DNA of 11,912 nt from assembly GCA_017440425.1 (NCBI GenBank), contig JAFSHJ010000049.1, positions 1-11,912 on the forward strand, read 5' to 3'. Shown piece after piece: positions 1 to 6,491 of the stretch (positions are counted from its first letter, which is position 1; each line of letters opens with the position of its first letter). Under the pieces are notes generated by a model, which was not told the DNA's origin, searched no databases, and saw nothing but the letters and a program-made list of their open reading frames with translations. Made by a program: the position numbers and the translations under genes. The stretch is from Oscillospiraceae bacterium (GTDB lineage Bacteria; Bacillota; Clostridia; Oscillospirales; Ruminococcaceae).

Positions 1-570
1 GGTGAAACGGAAGTTTTTGTTATACTGTTTTTCAACGCTGCGTGCATAGGCGACGAGGTCTTTCACAACCTGAAAGTTCATCAGCGGTTCGCCGCCGAAG
101 AAGTCAACTTCAAGGTTGCGGCGCTTGCCGGAATTCTCAATGAGAAAATCCAGCGCACGCTTGCCTGTCTCAAAGCTCATAACAGCACGCTCGCCGTTAT
201 ATTTGCCCTGACTTGCAAAGCAATAGGAGCAGTTGAGGTTGCAGGTGTGGGCAATGTGCAGGCAGAGAGCCTTGACAACGCCTGCGGTTTTTGCTTTCAG
301 CTCGCCTGCCATTGGCTCAAAGGAATCGGGGACGAACAGCTTGCCCGATTCTTTGAGGGAGACGACCTGCTCGTAGCACTCCTCAACGTCTTTGGGAGTG
401 ATATCTTCGCGGTCGGCATATTTTTGAGAGATGGCGGCGATGACTGTATCGCGGTCGCTGCTCTCGAACATTTCTATAATATCGTAGGCGACCTCATCCA
501 CAGCGTGGACAGAACCGGAGCAAATATCCAGCACAATATTATAGCCGCCAAGTTTATATTGATGTACCAT
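1..570 (-). CDS. scfB: SCIFF peptide maturase, radical SAM enzyme (3' part beyond left edge)
   Basis: This is the radical SAM/SPASM enzyme that installs thioether (ranthipeptide) cross-links in the SCIFF precursor encoded just upstream. Only the first 190 residues are in the window. Residues about 1-85 fit the N-terminal peptide-recognition (RRE-like) region. The radical SAM cluster motif CxxxCxxC is visible as C110, C114 and C117 (HTCNLNCSYC), and the SAM-binding GGEP motif is at 159-162 after DFF. The C-terminal SPASM clusters lie outside the window. The ATG at 568-570 is preceded by GGAGG (581-585) with a 10-nt spacer. The gene follows scfA by 57 bp, with a terminator-like hairpin in between. 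The family assignment rests on the radical SAM motif together with the adjacent Cys-rich SCIFF peptide and is very likely correct. Confidence 0.93.
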   Translation of the reverse strand, partial: MVHQYKLGGYNIVLDICSGSVHAVDEVAYDIIEMFESSDRDTVIAAISQKYADREDITPKDVEECYEQVVSLKESGKLFVPDSFEPMAGELKAKTAGVVKALCLHIAHTCNLNCSYCFASQGKYNGERAVMSFETGKRALDFLIENSGKRRNLEVDFFGGEPLMNFQVVKDLVAYARSVEKQYNKNFRFT

Positions 571-580
571 GGGATTTATT

Positions 581-585
581 CCTCC
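581..585 (-). promoter_or_regulatory. Ribosome binding site of scfB
   Basis: GGAGG on the minus strand, 10 nt before the scfB ATG. It lies only two bases past the T-run of the upstream hairpin, so translation of scfB requires transcripts that pass the hairpin. Confidence 0.7.
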
Positions 586-587
586 AT

Positions 588-619
588 AAAAAGATGCCGC
601 CGATTTCGGCGGCATCTTT
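588..619 (-). terminator. Terminator-like attenuator between scfA and scfB
   Basis: On the minus strand a perfect 14-bp inverted repeat (arms 606-619 and 590-603, core GATGCCGCCGA / TCGGCGGCATC) with a very small loop is followed directly by five T (592-588). It has the form of an intrinsic terminator but lies inside the operon, between the precursor and its maturase. The expected effect is partial termination, so precursor mRNA exceeds maturase mRNA. That it attenuates rather than fully stops transcription is inferred from the lack of a separate promoter before scfB. Confidence 0.85.
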
Positions 620-627
620 ATTTGCAA

Positions 628-780
628 TTACTTGCTTTCCTTTTTATTCTCGCAAGCCTGGTTTGCAATACCGCAGCTGGTCTTGCAAGCGGACTGGCAG
701 GAAGTCTGGCATTCGCCGCAACCGCCGTTCTTAGCGCTTTCGCAAAGATTGCGGGTCTCAATGGTCTTAATGTGTTCCAT
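628..780 (-). CDS. scfA: Six-cysteine ranthipeptide precursor SCIFF
   Basis: A 50-residue Cys-rich RiPP precursor, substrate of the adjacent radical SAM maturase. The start MEHIKTIETRNLC is the conserved leader, and the core has the SCIFF spacing: Cys at 21, 24, 28, 32, 36 and 43, plus the leader-side C13. The block GGCGECQTSCQSACKTSC is nearly invariant in the family as I know it. The protein ends in a short Lys/Glu tail. The ATG at 778-780 has a strong GGGAGG site at 789-794 with an 8-nt spacer, and a consensus promoter lies just upstream. The gene is short enough to be missed by length-filtered gene finders. SCIFF is widespread in Clostridia, and a role in peptide signalling has been proposed for ranthipeptides; the role here is not shown by sequence. 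Confidence 0.96.
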   Translation of the reverse strand: MEHIKTIETRNLCESAKNGGCGECQTSCQSACKTSCGIANQACENKKESK

Positions 781-808
781 AATAGATACCTCCCAAAATG
801 ATATAATA

Positions 809-837
809 ATTATACTGCAAACAAGGGATTATGTCAA
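809..837 (-). promoter_or_regulatory. Consensus SigA promoter of the scfAB operon
   Basis: On the minus strand the -35 is TTGACA (832-837) and the -10 is TATAAT (809-814), with a 17-bp spacer. Both hexamers match the consensus exactly. The distance to the scfA ATG implies a very short 5' leader of about 20 nt, leaving little room for leader regulation. Confidence 0.92.
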
Positions 838-877
838 TATTTAGGGTGGATATTCTTAAATTAAATCTTAACTTATG

Positions 878-2125
878 TTATTTTACATCGGCAATGCAGA
901 CGAGCATACTGTCATCTTCGGATAGACGGTACACAATGCGGGCGTCATCGTGAGAGATCTCTGCGGTGACGTAGTCATAACCGAAGGCATCGGGCAGTCT
1001 GCAGAGCTCTGTCACCTCGCCGCCAAGATCATATCTGCAGAACGAGCGGCTCTCATCCGCATTTTGCTGAACAAAAACGCAGAACTCACCGTCCGATGAG
1101 AAGACGAGACGGGGCAAAAGACTCAGGTCGGGTGTGAAAGAGACGGGATATTCGGCATCCCTGCCGCTGTCAATTTCACGGTAAGCTATACGGTATTCAC
1201 GGAAGGTATCCTCTTTATCTCCGGGCATAGCCATCAGAAAACAAAGTCTGTTGCTGTCTCCTGACCAAAAATGCTCAATCTCGGCAAAGCCGTCGTAACG
1301 ACAGCCTGTTACTCCAACTCCGTCAAGGCCGTAAACAGTGCCGTGTTTGCCGATTTCGGTGTAATAACCTCTCGGTCCGGTGAGGGTCTGGTAGCCGAAA
1401 AATATATATTCACCGTTGGGAGACCACTCTCTGATGGGATTAATGGTGTATGGAAATCCCTCTGCTTTGCGGTATTTCTCATATTTTTTGACGGTTGAGG
1501 TAATGGACTCGGTGGCAAGCTCATGGCGTTCTCCCGCAAAAACATCGTCATAGAAGAGCTGATATTTGTCATCGCCCTCCACCTCTTTTGTGACGATGGA
1601 TTTGCCGAGATAGGGAATATTTTGTCCGAAGCCTTTTCCGCTTTCAATATCTGTGGCGGTTTCGGTGGCGCCGTCGGAGATGCGGATGCGCTTGGTGGTC
1701 ACCATTTTGCAGCGGTAATAGACGTATTCACCGTCGGTGGAAATGGTGTCGTGTTCGTCCTCCATATCGTTTTCGCCTTCCCAAAGCAGGGACTCTTCGC
1801 CGTTGTCTATGTTGACGATGACGATGCGCAGAAGGTCTTTATCGGAGTCATCCTCTTCAAGCTCGGCGGCGATAATGAGGCGGGAGGCATCCAGCCAGCA
1901 GACGTCCACCAGCTCGAGCTCTCTGTGGGAGAGGTTTTCGGTGCTCATAAGGTCGATATAGCCGTCTTTGATAAGAGAGGTATCGGCTGCTGAACTTTCG
2001 GGAACAGCTTCACTTTCGCTGTTTTGGATATTTGATCCTTCGTTATTGTTGGGTACGACCGGCAGGCAGGCTGCCATAGTCAGCATCAAGGCTGCTGCAG
2101 CCAAAATGCTTATGATTTTTTTCAT
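878..2125 (-). CDS. Predicted lipoprotein with beta-propeller-like repeats
   Basis: A 415-residue exported protein of unknown role. The N-terminus MKKIISILAAAALMLTMAAC is a lipoprotein signal peptide with a possible lipid-attached Cys at 20 (the -3 position is Met, slightly off consensus). A Ser/Glu/Asn-rich linker follows to about residue 50. The rest contains recurring short blocks of the form [W/F/I]S-x-[D/N]-[G/x]-x-aromatic-x-x-F, near residues 128-138, 234-244, 287-297, 342-352 and 390-400, with a weaker one near 75-88. These resemble the blade signature of TolB/PD40-type beta-propellers, so an extracytoplasmic surface-anchored propeller is likely. The ATG at 2123-2125 follows AAGAGGTG (2131-2138); longer in-frame starts lie upstream of the promoter and are excluded. 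I do not recognise a specific family name. Confidence 0.8.
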   Translation of the reverse strand: MKKIISILAAAALMLTMAACLPVVPNNNEGSNIQNSESEAVPESSAADTSLIKDGYIDLMSTENLSHRELELVDVCWLDASRLIIAAELEEDDSDKDLLRIVIVNIDNGEESLLWEGENDMEDEHDTISTDGEYVYYRCKMVTTKRIRISDGATETATDIESGKGFGQNIPYLGKSIVTKEVEGDDKYQLFYDDVFAGERHELATESITSTVKKYEKYRKAEGFPYTINPIREWSPNGEYIFFGYQTLTGPRGYYTEIGKHGTVYGLDGVGVTGCRYDGFAEIEHFWSGDSNRLCFLMAMPGDKEDTFREYRIAYREIDSGRDAEYPVSFTPDLSLLPRLVFSSDGEFCVFVQQNADESRSFCRYDLGGEVTELCRLPDAFGYDYVTAEISHDDARIVYRLSEDDSMLVCIADVK

Positions 2126-2155
2126 AGTATCACCTCTTGGATATGCTGTATTTGA

Positions 2156-2184
2156 ATTATAGCATATATGTGCGGATGTGTAAA
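2156..2184 (-). promoter_or_regulatory. Promoter of the lipoprotein gene
   Basis: On the minus strand: -35 TTTACA (2179-2184), 17-bp spacer, extended -10 TGC-TATAAT (TATAAT at 2156-2161). Position and spacing fit a SigA promoter about 30 bp before the start codon. Confidence 0.85.
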
Positions 2185-2261
2185 CGGCATATTGCACTAA
2201 AATTGCGGGGGGGCGTTGTTATTTGTGGCTTATACATAATGGCAGCCGGCTGAAACAAGTG

Positions 2262-2293
2262 AAAAACACCCTGCCGAAATTTTCGGCAGGGTG
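2262..2293 (-). terminator. Intrinsic terminator of the homocysteine methyltransferase gene
   Basis: A 13-bp perfect inverted repeat (2267-2279 with 2281-2293, core CACCCTGCCGA / TCGGCAGGGTG) is followed on the minus strand by five T (2266-2262). It begins 12 bp after the stop codon at 2305, so that reading frame ends cleanly here. Confidence 0.93.
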
Positions 2294-2304
2294 AAGTGGA
2301 AATA

Positions 2305-3546
2305 TCAGAAGATGAGTGCGCCGTACCAATCGGCGAGTTTTTTCAATGTATCGGGTTCGATGCCGCAGCGGGAATCGATAATGTTGCGTCCTGCGCAGAG
2401 GATAAGTGCAAATTCCAAGGCCTCTTCGGAATCGGAGATGATGGAGAAGGGCAGGTTTGCCATGTGTGCATTCTGCGACAGCAGCAGAGCGTCGTCATAG
2501 CTGTCCACGCGCACCGAGATGACGTCAAAGCCATCGTCCTCGGCATCCATAATATCGTCAGCCATATCGTCGGAGCAGAGGATTGTTTCGGAAAGATCGA
2601 AATCCTCCTCAAGATAGAAGACTTCGCGTTCGTTGGCGGCTATGGTATCCAGCTGGGAGAGGTCGCGGTCGGTGTTGACAGCGGAGAAATCGTAGCTGTC
2701 CAGCAGCTTGCGGAGTGCCGCAATGTGATCGGGGGTGGTGCCGCAGCAGCCTCCGATGATGGAGACACCCATATCCAATGCTTTTTTCATGGATTCAGCC
2801 ATATGCTCGGGGGTGAGATCGAACTTTGTGGCATCGTCGGGATGAGGTTTGCCTGCGTTGGGTTTGGCAATGATGGGCACCTTTGCCAGCGGAGTGACCT
2901 TCTCGAGGAAGGGGAGCATTGTATCGGGACCGCCGGAGCAGTTGAAACCGAATGCGGATGCGCCCATGGCCTGCAGGATTATCATTGAACTGAGCGCATC
3001 GGAGCCGAAGAGGGTCTTGCCGTGCTCGTTGATGGTCATTGTGACGAAAACCGGAAGTCCTGACTGCTTTGCACCGAGAAGTGCGGCACGGATCTCGTTG
3101 AGAGATATCATAGTCTCGCAGACAATGAGGTCAACTCCCGCATCACGCAGGGCAAGCGCCTGCTGTGAATAGATATCCATGATCTCCATAAAGGAGGTGT
3201 CGCCGTAGGGTTCCATTATAAGGCCGGTGGGAGAGAGGTCGCCTGCCACCATTGTGCCGCTTTTGGTGGATGCCGCCTCACGGGAGAGCTCAACCAGTCG
3301 GGCATTCAGGTCCTCAACATCGTTTTCAAGACCGTAGTGCCTGAGCTTGGCTGCGTTTGCGGAAAAGGTGGGGGCGTATATTATGTCCGAACCTGCGCGG
3401 ATAAAGCTTTTTTGCAGTTCAATAAGTACTTCGGGGTTCTCCAGTATCCAACTCTCTACACAGATGCCGGAGGGCATTCCGGCGGCGATAAGGTTGGTGC
3501 CGGTGGCTCCGTCAAGCAGCAGCGGACGGTTGAATTTGTTTTCCAT
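2305..3546 (-). CDS. Homocysteine S-methyltransferase family protein with a partial pterin-domain-like C-terminus
   Basis: A 413-residue cytosolic protein. Residues about 8-283 are a homocysteine S-methyltransferase (MetH N-terminal type) TIM barrel: it starts LLLDGATGTNL, and the Zn-binding thiols are C203 (FNCSGG) and C267/C268 (GGCCGTTPDH). The family moves a methyl group onto homocysteine's thiol to make methionine, from S-methylmethionine or a corrinoid partner; the donor here cannot be told. Residues about 300-413 are an extra segment whose end (PFSIISDSEEALEFAL... ending YGALIF) resembles the first part of a pterin-binding domain of MetH-like proteins, then stops. A terminator follows at once, so this is not an obvious frameshift. 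The ATG at 3544-3546 follows AAAGGAG (3558-3564, 11-nt spacer); the in-frame TTG at 3555 sits too close to it. Probably co-transcribed with the PHP gene upstream. Confidence 0.9.
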   Translation of the reverse strand: MENKFNRPLLLDGATGTNLIAAGMPSGICVESWILENPEVLIELQKSFIRAGSDIIYAPTFSANAAKLRHYGLENDVEDLNARLVELSREAASTKSGTMVAGDLSPTGLIMEPYGDTSFMEIMDIYSQQALALRDAGVDLIVCETMISLNEIRAALLGAKQSGLPVFVTMTINEHGKTLFGSDALSSMIILQAMGASAFGFNCSGGPDTMLPFLEKVTPLAKVPIIAKPNAGKPHPDDATKFDLTPEHMAESMKKALDMGVSIIGGCCGTTPDHIAALRKLLDSYDFSAVNTDRDLSQLDTIAANEREVFYLEEDFDLSETILCSDDMADDIMDAEDDGFDVISVRVDSYDDALLLSQNAHMANLPFSIISDSEEALEFALILCAGRNIIDSRCGIEPDTLKKLADWYGALIF

Positions 3547-3600
3547 TATTCTCAAGTCTCCTTTCGCAAAAGAGAAGGTTGTTGGCTTAGTATATTGCTG

Positions 3601-3701
3601 CGCGCATCCGCATTATTGCGGAGCAATAATGTCAGGCAAAAACTCAGGGGTGAGTTTTTGCCTCCGTCAAATCCCCCGGGGTGGATTTGACCGGATGCGC
3701 G
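3601..3701. repeat. Cloverleaf (four-way junction) palindromic intergenic element
   Basis: A 101-bp block in the PHP/methyltransferase spacer in which nearly every base can pair. The closing stem is CGCGCATCCG (3601-3610) with CGGATGCGCG (3692-3701). Inside are three perfect hairpins in a row: 3611-3619 with 3623-3631 (9 bp, loop GGA); 3634-3646 with 3651-3663 (13 bp, loop GGGG); 3666-3674 with 3683-3691 (9 bp, loop of 8). Only two-base joints (3632-3633 and 3664-3665) remain unpaired. No T-run follows the closing stem on either strand, so it is not a plain terminator. It could be a non-autonomous palindromic mobile repeat or a structured RNA in the mRNA; the sequence alone does not decide. 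The structure itself is certain, its role is unknown. Confidence 0.85.
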
Positions 3702-3728
3702 GGTGAAAGTTACGAGCGAGCCGGGTGC

Positions 3729-4697
3729 TTACGGACGGATGGTGCCGTCTGTGCGGAACTCGGAGGGCGCAGGTGCGTTGTGGTATTCGAAGGCGGCGGC
3801 GTTTTCAAAAGCCGCAGCGGTGACGTCGATGGGAGAGGACCATGCGATGTTGCGGTCAGCATCGATGAGCTCAAAGCGGACAAAGCGGTCGCGGGGACCG
3901 ATGGTGTATTCGAGATGTGTCAGGTTTTCGCCGTATATCTGACGGTTGGGAGCCCACTCTGCGTTGGATTGGAAGACAGCGGCAGATACAGGGGAGCAAT
4001 CGATGATGATCCTGTCGCGCCAGACCTCGTAGGTAAAGGTGGGTGCCTGGGTTGCGTAATATTCACCGCGTTTGATGGCAGCGATAATGCTTGCCTGAGA
4101 GTTGTCCTCAGCACGGACCATGATGGCGCTGCGGCACTCTTCGCCTGCATACCAGTGGGTATCGTCGGCGGCGACACAGCCAACAAGGTTGCCGTTGGTT
4201 GCCATAAGGTCGATTATCCATTCGGAAAAAGCTCTGGAGTTGACGGGCTGGTCGGAAACAGCGTTGTAGATCTCAACTCCTGCCATGTTTTTGAGGGGGA
4301 GCAGCATCTCCACACGGTTGATGGACCATGCGGGATGAGCATAGATGGCAGCACCGCCTGCAGCATTGATGGCGTCGATGAGCTCCTGGGGAGTGTATTC
4401 GGTGGAGCGGTCGATGGTGAGGTCGGGGATGTTTTCAAAGCCGACAGCCACAATGTGGCAGATGCCGGAGAGTGCATCGCGGCCGTTGATGTGATATTCG
4501 CAGCCGGAGAGCAGGGTCATGCCGTCAAATTCGCCTGCAGGGGTGATCTTCCAATGCTCGGTGAGAGCGATAAAGTCGTATCCGTGGTCTTTATAAAGTT
4601 GTTTAGCAGCTTCGGGGGTGAATTTTCCGTCGCTGTTAGTGGTGTGGATGTGGGTGTTGCCTTTGAACCATTTGTTGCCGTATTTGTCGGTTATCAT
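3729..4697 (-). CDS. PHP-domain metal-dependent phosphoesterase family protein
   Basis: A 322-residue cytosolic protein of the PHP (polymerase and histidinol phosphatase) superfamily, which uses a cluster of two or three metals to hydrolyse phosphoesters. Visible ligands are HIH at 16-18, D23 (NSDG), H48 (ALTEH), E67 (GCEYH), H81, H121 (YAHPAW), and D179/H181 (ADDTH), a complete set. The catalytic barrel covers about residues 10-215. Residues 216-322 look beta-rich and may be a small accessory domain. The substrate is unknown; relatives include nucleotide and histidinol phosphatases. The ATG at 4695-4697 follows AAGGAG (4711-4716) with a long 13-nt spacer. A longer in-frame start at 4775 overlaps the promoter and is excluded. 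The homocysteine methyltransferase gene lies 182 bp downstream on the same strand, with the cloverleaf element between. Confidence 0.88.
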   Translation of the reverse strand: MITDKYGNKWFKGNTHIHTTNSDGKFTPEAAKQLYKDHGYDFIALTEHWKITPAGEFDGMTLLSGCEYHINGRDALSGICHIVAVGFENIPDLTIDRSTEYTPQELIDAINAAGGAAIYAHPAWSINRVEMLLPLKNMAGVEIYNAVSDQPVNSRAFSEWIIDLMATNGNLVGCVAADDTHWYAGEECRSAIMVRAEDNSQASIIAAIKRGEYYATQAPTFTYEVWRDRIIIDCSPVSAAVFQSNAEWAPNRQIYGENLTHLEYTIGPRDRFVRFELIDADRNIAWSSPIDVTAAAFENAAAFEYHNAPAPSEFRTDGTIRP

Positions 4698-4746
4698 TTT
4701 GTTTGCGGGTCTCCTTAGTGAAAAATGCGAAAATATATACAGTTTA

Positions 4747-4775
4747 ATGATACCATAGCACAAAGGGAATGTCAA
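4747..4775 (-). promoter_or_regulatory. Promoter of the PHP gene
   Basis: On the minus strand: -35 TTGACA (4770-4775), 17-bp spacer ending in TGG, -10 TATCAT (4747-4752). One mismatch to consensus plus a TG extension; about 50 bp before the start codon. I see no equally good promoter before the downstream methyltransferase gene. Confidence 0.88.
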
Positions 4776-4923
4776 TTAAATAAGAGGGAGCATAATGATG
4801 AAAATATGGTGCCGTATATAGCACTAAATGACGAAAAAATCGGGGCAAAACCGTTGTTAAAAAGCTGTATTTTTGCACCTTAAATTTGTCGAATATTTTG
4901 TGCTTCAAAATTATCCGACCCAC
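4776..4923. other. AT-rich divergent intergenic region
   Basis: Spacer between the divergent promoters of the PHP gene and the first MFS gene. It is AT-rich with several A- and T-tracts. I see no gene, strong hairpin or clear operator in it. Confidence 0.6.
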
Positions 4924-4952
4924 TTGAATTTGAGTTATCGTTATGCTATAAT
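4924..4952 (+). promoter_or_regulatory. Promoter of the first MFS-type gene
   Basis: -35 TTGAAT (4924-4929), 17-bp spacer, extended -10 TGC-TATAAT (TATAAT at 4947-4952). The same design is found before the second paralog. Confidence 0.9.
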
Positions 4953-4992
4953 GCCGCATAAAGAGAGAAGTTGTAAGGAGTGAAAACTTTTT

Positions 4993-6381
4993 ATGATCAA
5001 ACAGCTTGGCGGAATAAAAGATTCCTTTACAGATATATTCAATTTTAAAAGCGATGAGGGCAGGGGAAGAGTGATCTCCCTCTCCGCATCGTTGCTGACC
5101 GCGATTTACAATATGTTTATCAGCGGTCTTTTTTACACCGGATTTTTGACGATGTACGGAATGTCCATCACAGATGCAGGTATATTGTCTTTTGTGCCGT
5201 TTATAGCAAATATGCTAAGCATTTTTTCTCCGAAGCTACTTGGCAGATTTAAAAAGCGTAAAAAGATATTGCTCACTGCAAAGGTTATCTACTTTTTTCT
5301 GAATATTGTTGTAACCACATTTATGCCGCAGATAGTCACCGGCACAAAGGCAAGAATGATCTGCTTCATCGTTATCTCATCCGTTGCAACCGGATTTTTC
5401 ACCCTGTTCAATTCCGGCTTCACCACCTGGTTTTACAATTTTTATCCCAAGGAGAGCGAGCGCCGCGCCAGGTTTTTCAGTTTTTCGCTGATAATCTCCT
5501 CTGTTCTCAGCAACGTTATCCTGCTTGCCAGCAGCCTGCTCACCGATGCTCTCAGCAATTCTCCCTATCAGAACACCCTCATCATCGTGTTCAGATATTT
5601 TGCCTTTGCAATGGTGCTGCTGGAGGTGTTCCTGCAGTCAAAGGCAAAGGAATATCCCTATGAAGAGAGTGAAAACTTAAAATTCAGCGATGTTTTCACC
5701 CTGCCCTTCAAGCAGAAAAAGTTTATGCGCTGCATGGCAATACAGTTTATGTGGTGCTTTGTGTGCTATATAAACAACCTGTGGGGATACCATCAGCTCA
5801 ACCATCTCAAGTTTTCCTATACGTTGGTCAACTCAATGTCCATAGTCTTTGCGGTGTTCCTCATTGTTTTCTCACCAATGTGGAGAAAACTGCTGCGCCG
5901 CTATTCGTGGATAAAAACCTTCGGTCTTTCATTGCTCATCCACGCACCTTCGGAATGGTTGATGGTGTTTATGACAGAAAACGATGCCTGGCTTTTCGTG
6001 GTGACGATGATATATCAGCACATAATGAGCGTTGGCGTAAACCTCGCCTACGGAAACATCCTCTACATGAATCTGCCAAAAGAGAACTCCACCGCATATA
6101 TCTGCTTCAACGTGGTGGGCTGCAACATCTTCAGCTTCATCGGAATGGTGTGCGGCACATGGATAAGCTCCTTCACGGGAGACGTGCCGATACCGCTTTG
6201 GGGAATGGATTTCTATTCTGTGCAGATAATACCGATAATCAGGTTTGCTGTCTTTATAGTGTTCAGTTTGTGGATGATAATAAGATGGCGCGATTTCACC
6301 AGCGATGAGCTTATCGAAGAGATAGATGAGCTGAGAGATGCGGAGAAATATGTCCGCAGAATGAGAAGAAGCGTGAGATAA
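4993..6381 (+). CDS. MFS-type membrane transporter, paralog 1
   Basis: A 462-residue polytopic membrane protein with about a dozen hydrophobic stretches, consistent with the major facilitator superfamily. The cytosolic loop after the second segment, SPKLLGRFKKRKK, has the position and basic character of MFS motif A. A short amphipathic N-terminus (KDSFTDIFNF) precedes the first membrane segment, and the C-terminus is cytosolic, acidic then basic (RRMRRSVR). Conserved blocks shared with the next gene include GFLTMYGMSITD, FTTWFYNFYP, LLTDALSNSPYQ, SKAKEYPY and NILYMNLP. The substrate cannot be deduced. The ATG at 4993 is preceded by AAGGAG (4975-4980) with a rather long 12-nt spacer. Own promoter and own terminator make it a single-gene unit. 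Confidence 0.85.
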   Translation: MIKQLGGIKDSFTDIFNFKSDEGRGRVISLSASLLTAIYNMFISGLFYTGFLTMYGMSITDAGILSFVPFIANMLSIFSPKLLGRFKKRKKILLTAKVIYFFLNIVVTTFMPQIVTGTKARMICFIVISSVATGFFTLFNSGFTTWFYNFYPKESERRARFFSFSLIISSVLSNVILLASSLLTDALSNSPYQNTLIIVFRYFAFAMVLLEVFLQSKAKEYPYEESENLKFSDVFTLPFKQKKFMRCMAIQFMWCFVCYINNLWGYHQLNHLKFSYTLVNSMSIVFAVFLIVFSPMWRKLLRRYSWIKTFGLSLLIHAPSEWLMVFMTENDAWLFVVTMIYQHIMSVGVNLAYGNILYMNLPKENSTAYICFNVVGCNIFSFIGMVCGTWISSFTGDVPIPLWGMDFYSVQIIPIIRFAVFIVFSLWMIIRWRDFTSDELIEEIDELRDAEKYVRRMRRSVR

Positions 6382-6389
6382 ATATAACA

Positions 6390-6422
6390 AAGCCGATGAT
6401 TTTTGATCATCGGCTTGCTTTT
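6390..6422 (+). terminator. Intrinsic terminator after MFS paralog 1
   Basis: An 11-bp perfect stem (6390-6400 with 6406-6416, AAGCCGATGAT / ATCATCGGCTT, loop TTTTG) is followed by GCTTTTC. It starts 8 bp after the stop codon and separates the two paralogs' transcripts. Confidence 0.9.
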
Positions 6423-6428
6423 CGGTGC

Positions 6429-6457
6429 TTGAAATCGAACATTAAGTTTGCTATAAT
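6429..6457 (+). promoter_or_regulatory. Promoter of the second MFS-type gene
   Basis: -35 TTGAAA (6429-6434), 17-bp spacer, extended -10 TGC-TATAAT (TATAAT at 6452-6457). It starts only a few bases after the preceding terminator. Confidence 0.9.
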
Positions 6458-6491
6458 GAGAACGATATTATAATGGGGAAGAAGGGCGTTT

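Noticed and set aside
1523..1993. Plus-strand open frames opposite the lipoprotein, methyltransferase and PHP genes (also 2296-2988 and 3681-4718)
   Set aside because: They are antisense shadows of well-supported minus-strand genes; they lack start signals and family motifs, and the one at 3681-4718 runs through the cloverleaf boundary.
2126..2197. Longer in-frame start for the lipoprotein gene
   Set aside because: The extension would begin upstream of the promoter -35 and would bury the signal peptide; the ATG at 2125 with AAGAGGTG gives a proper lipoprotein start.
2207..2213. Run of seven G upstream of the lipoprotein promoter
   Set aside because: An isolated homopolymer in a non-coding spacer; a phase-variable tract is conceivable but seven bases alone is weak evidence.
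3601..3701. CRISPR or simple terminator as an explanation of the palindromic block
   Set aside because: The hairpins differ in sequence from one another, there are no repeat-spacer units, and no T-run follows the closing stem on either strand.
4698..4775. Longer in-frame start for the PHP gene
   Set aside because: It spans the -35 and -10 elements and lacks a ribosome binding site; the ATG at 4697 is preceded by AAGGAG and begins just before the PHP motif.
4744..4959. Minus-strand 71-codon reading frame in the divergent intergenic region
   Set aside because: It overlaps both divergent promoters, has no good ribosome binding site and no recognisable protein features; it is chance coding in AT-rich spacer.
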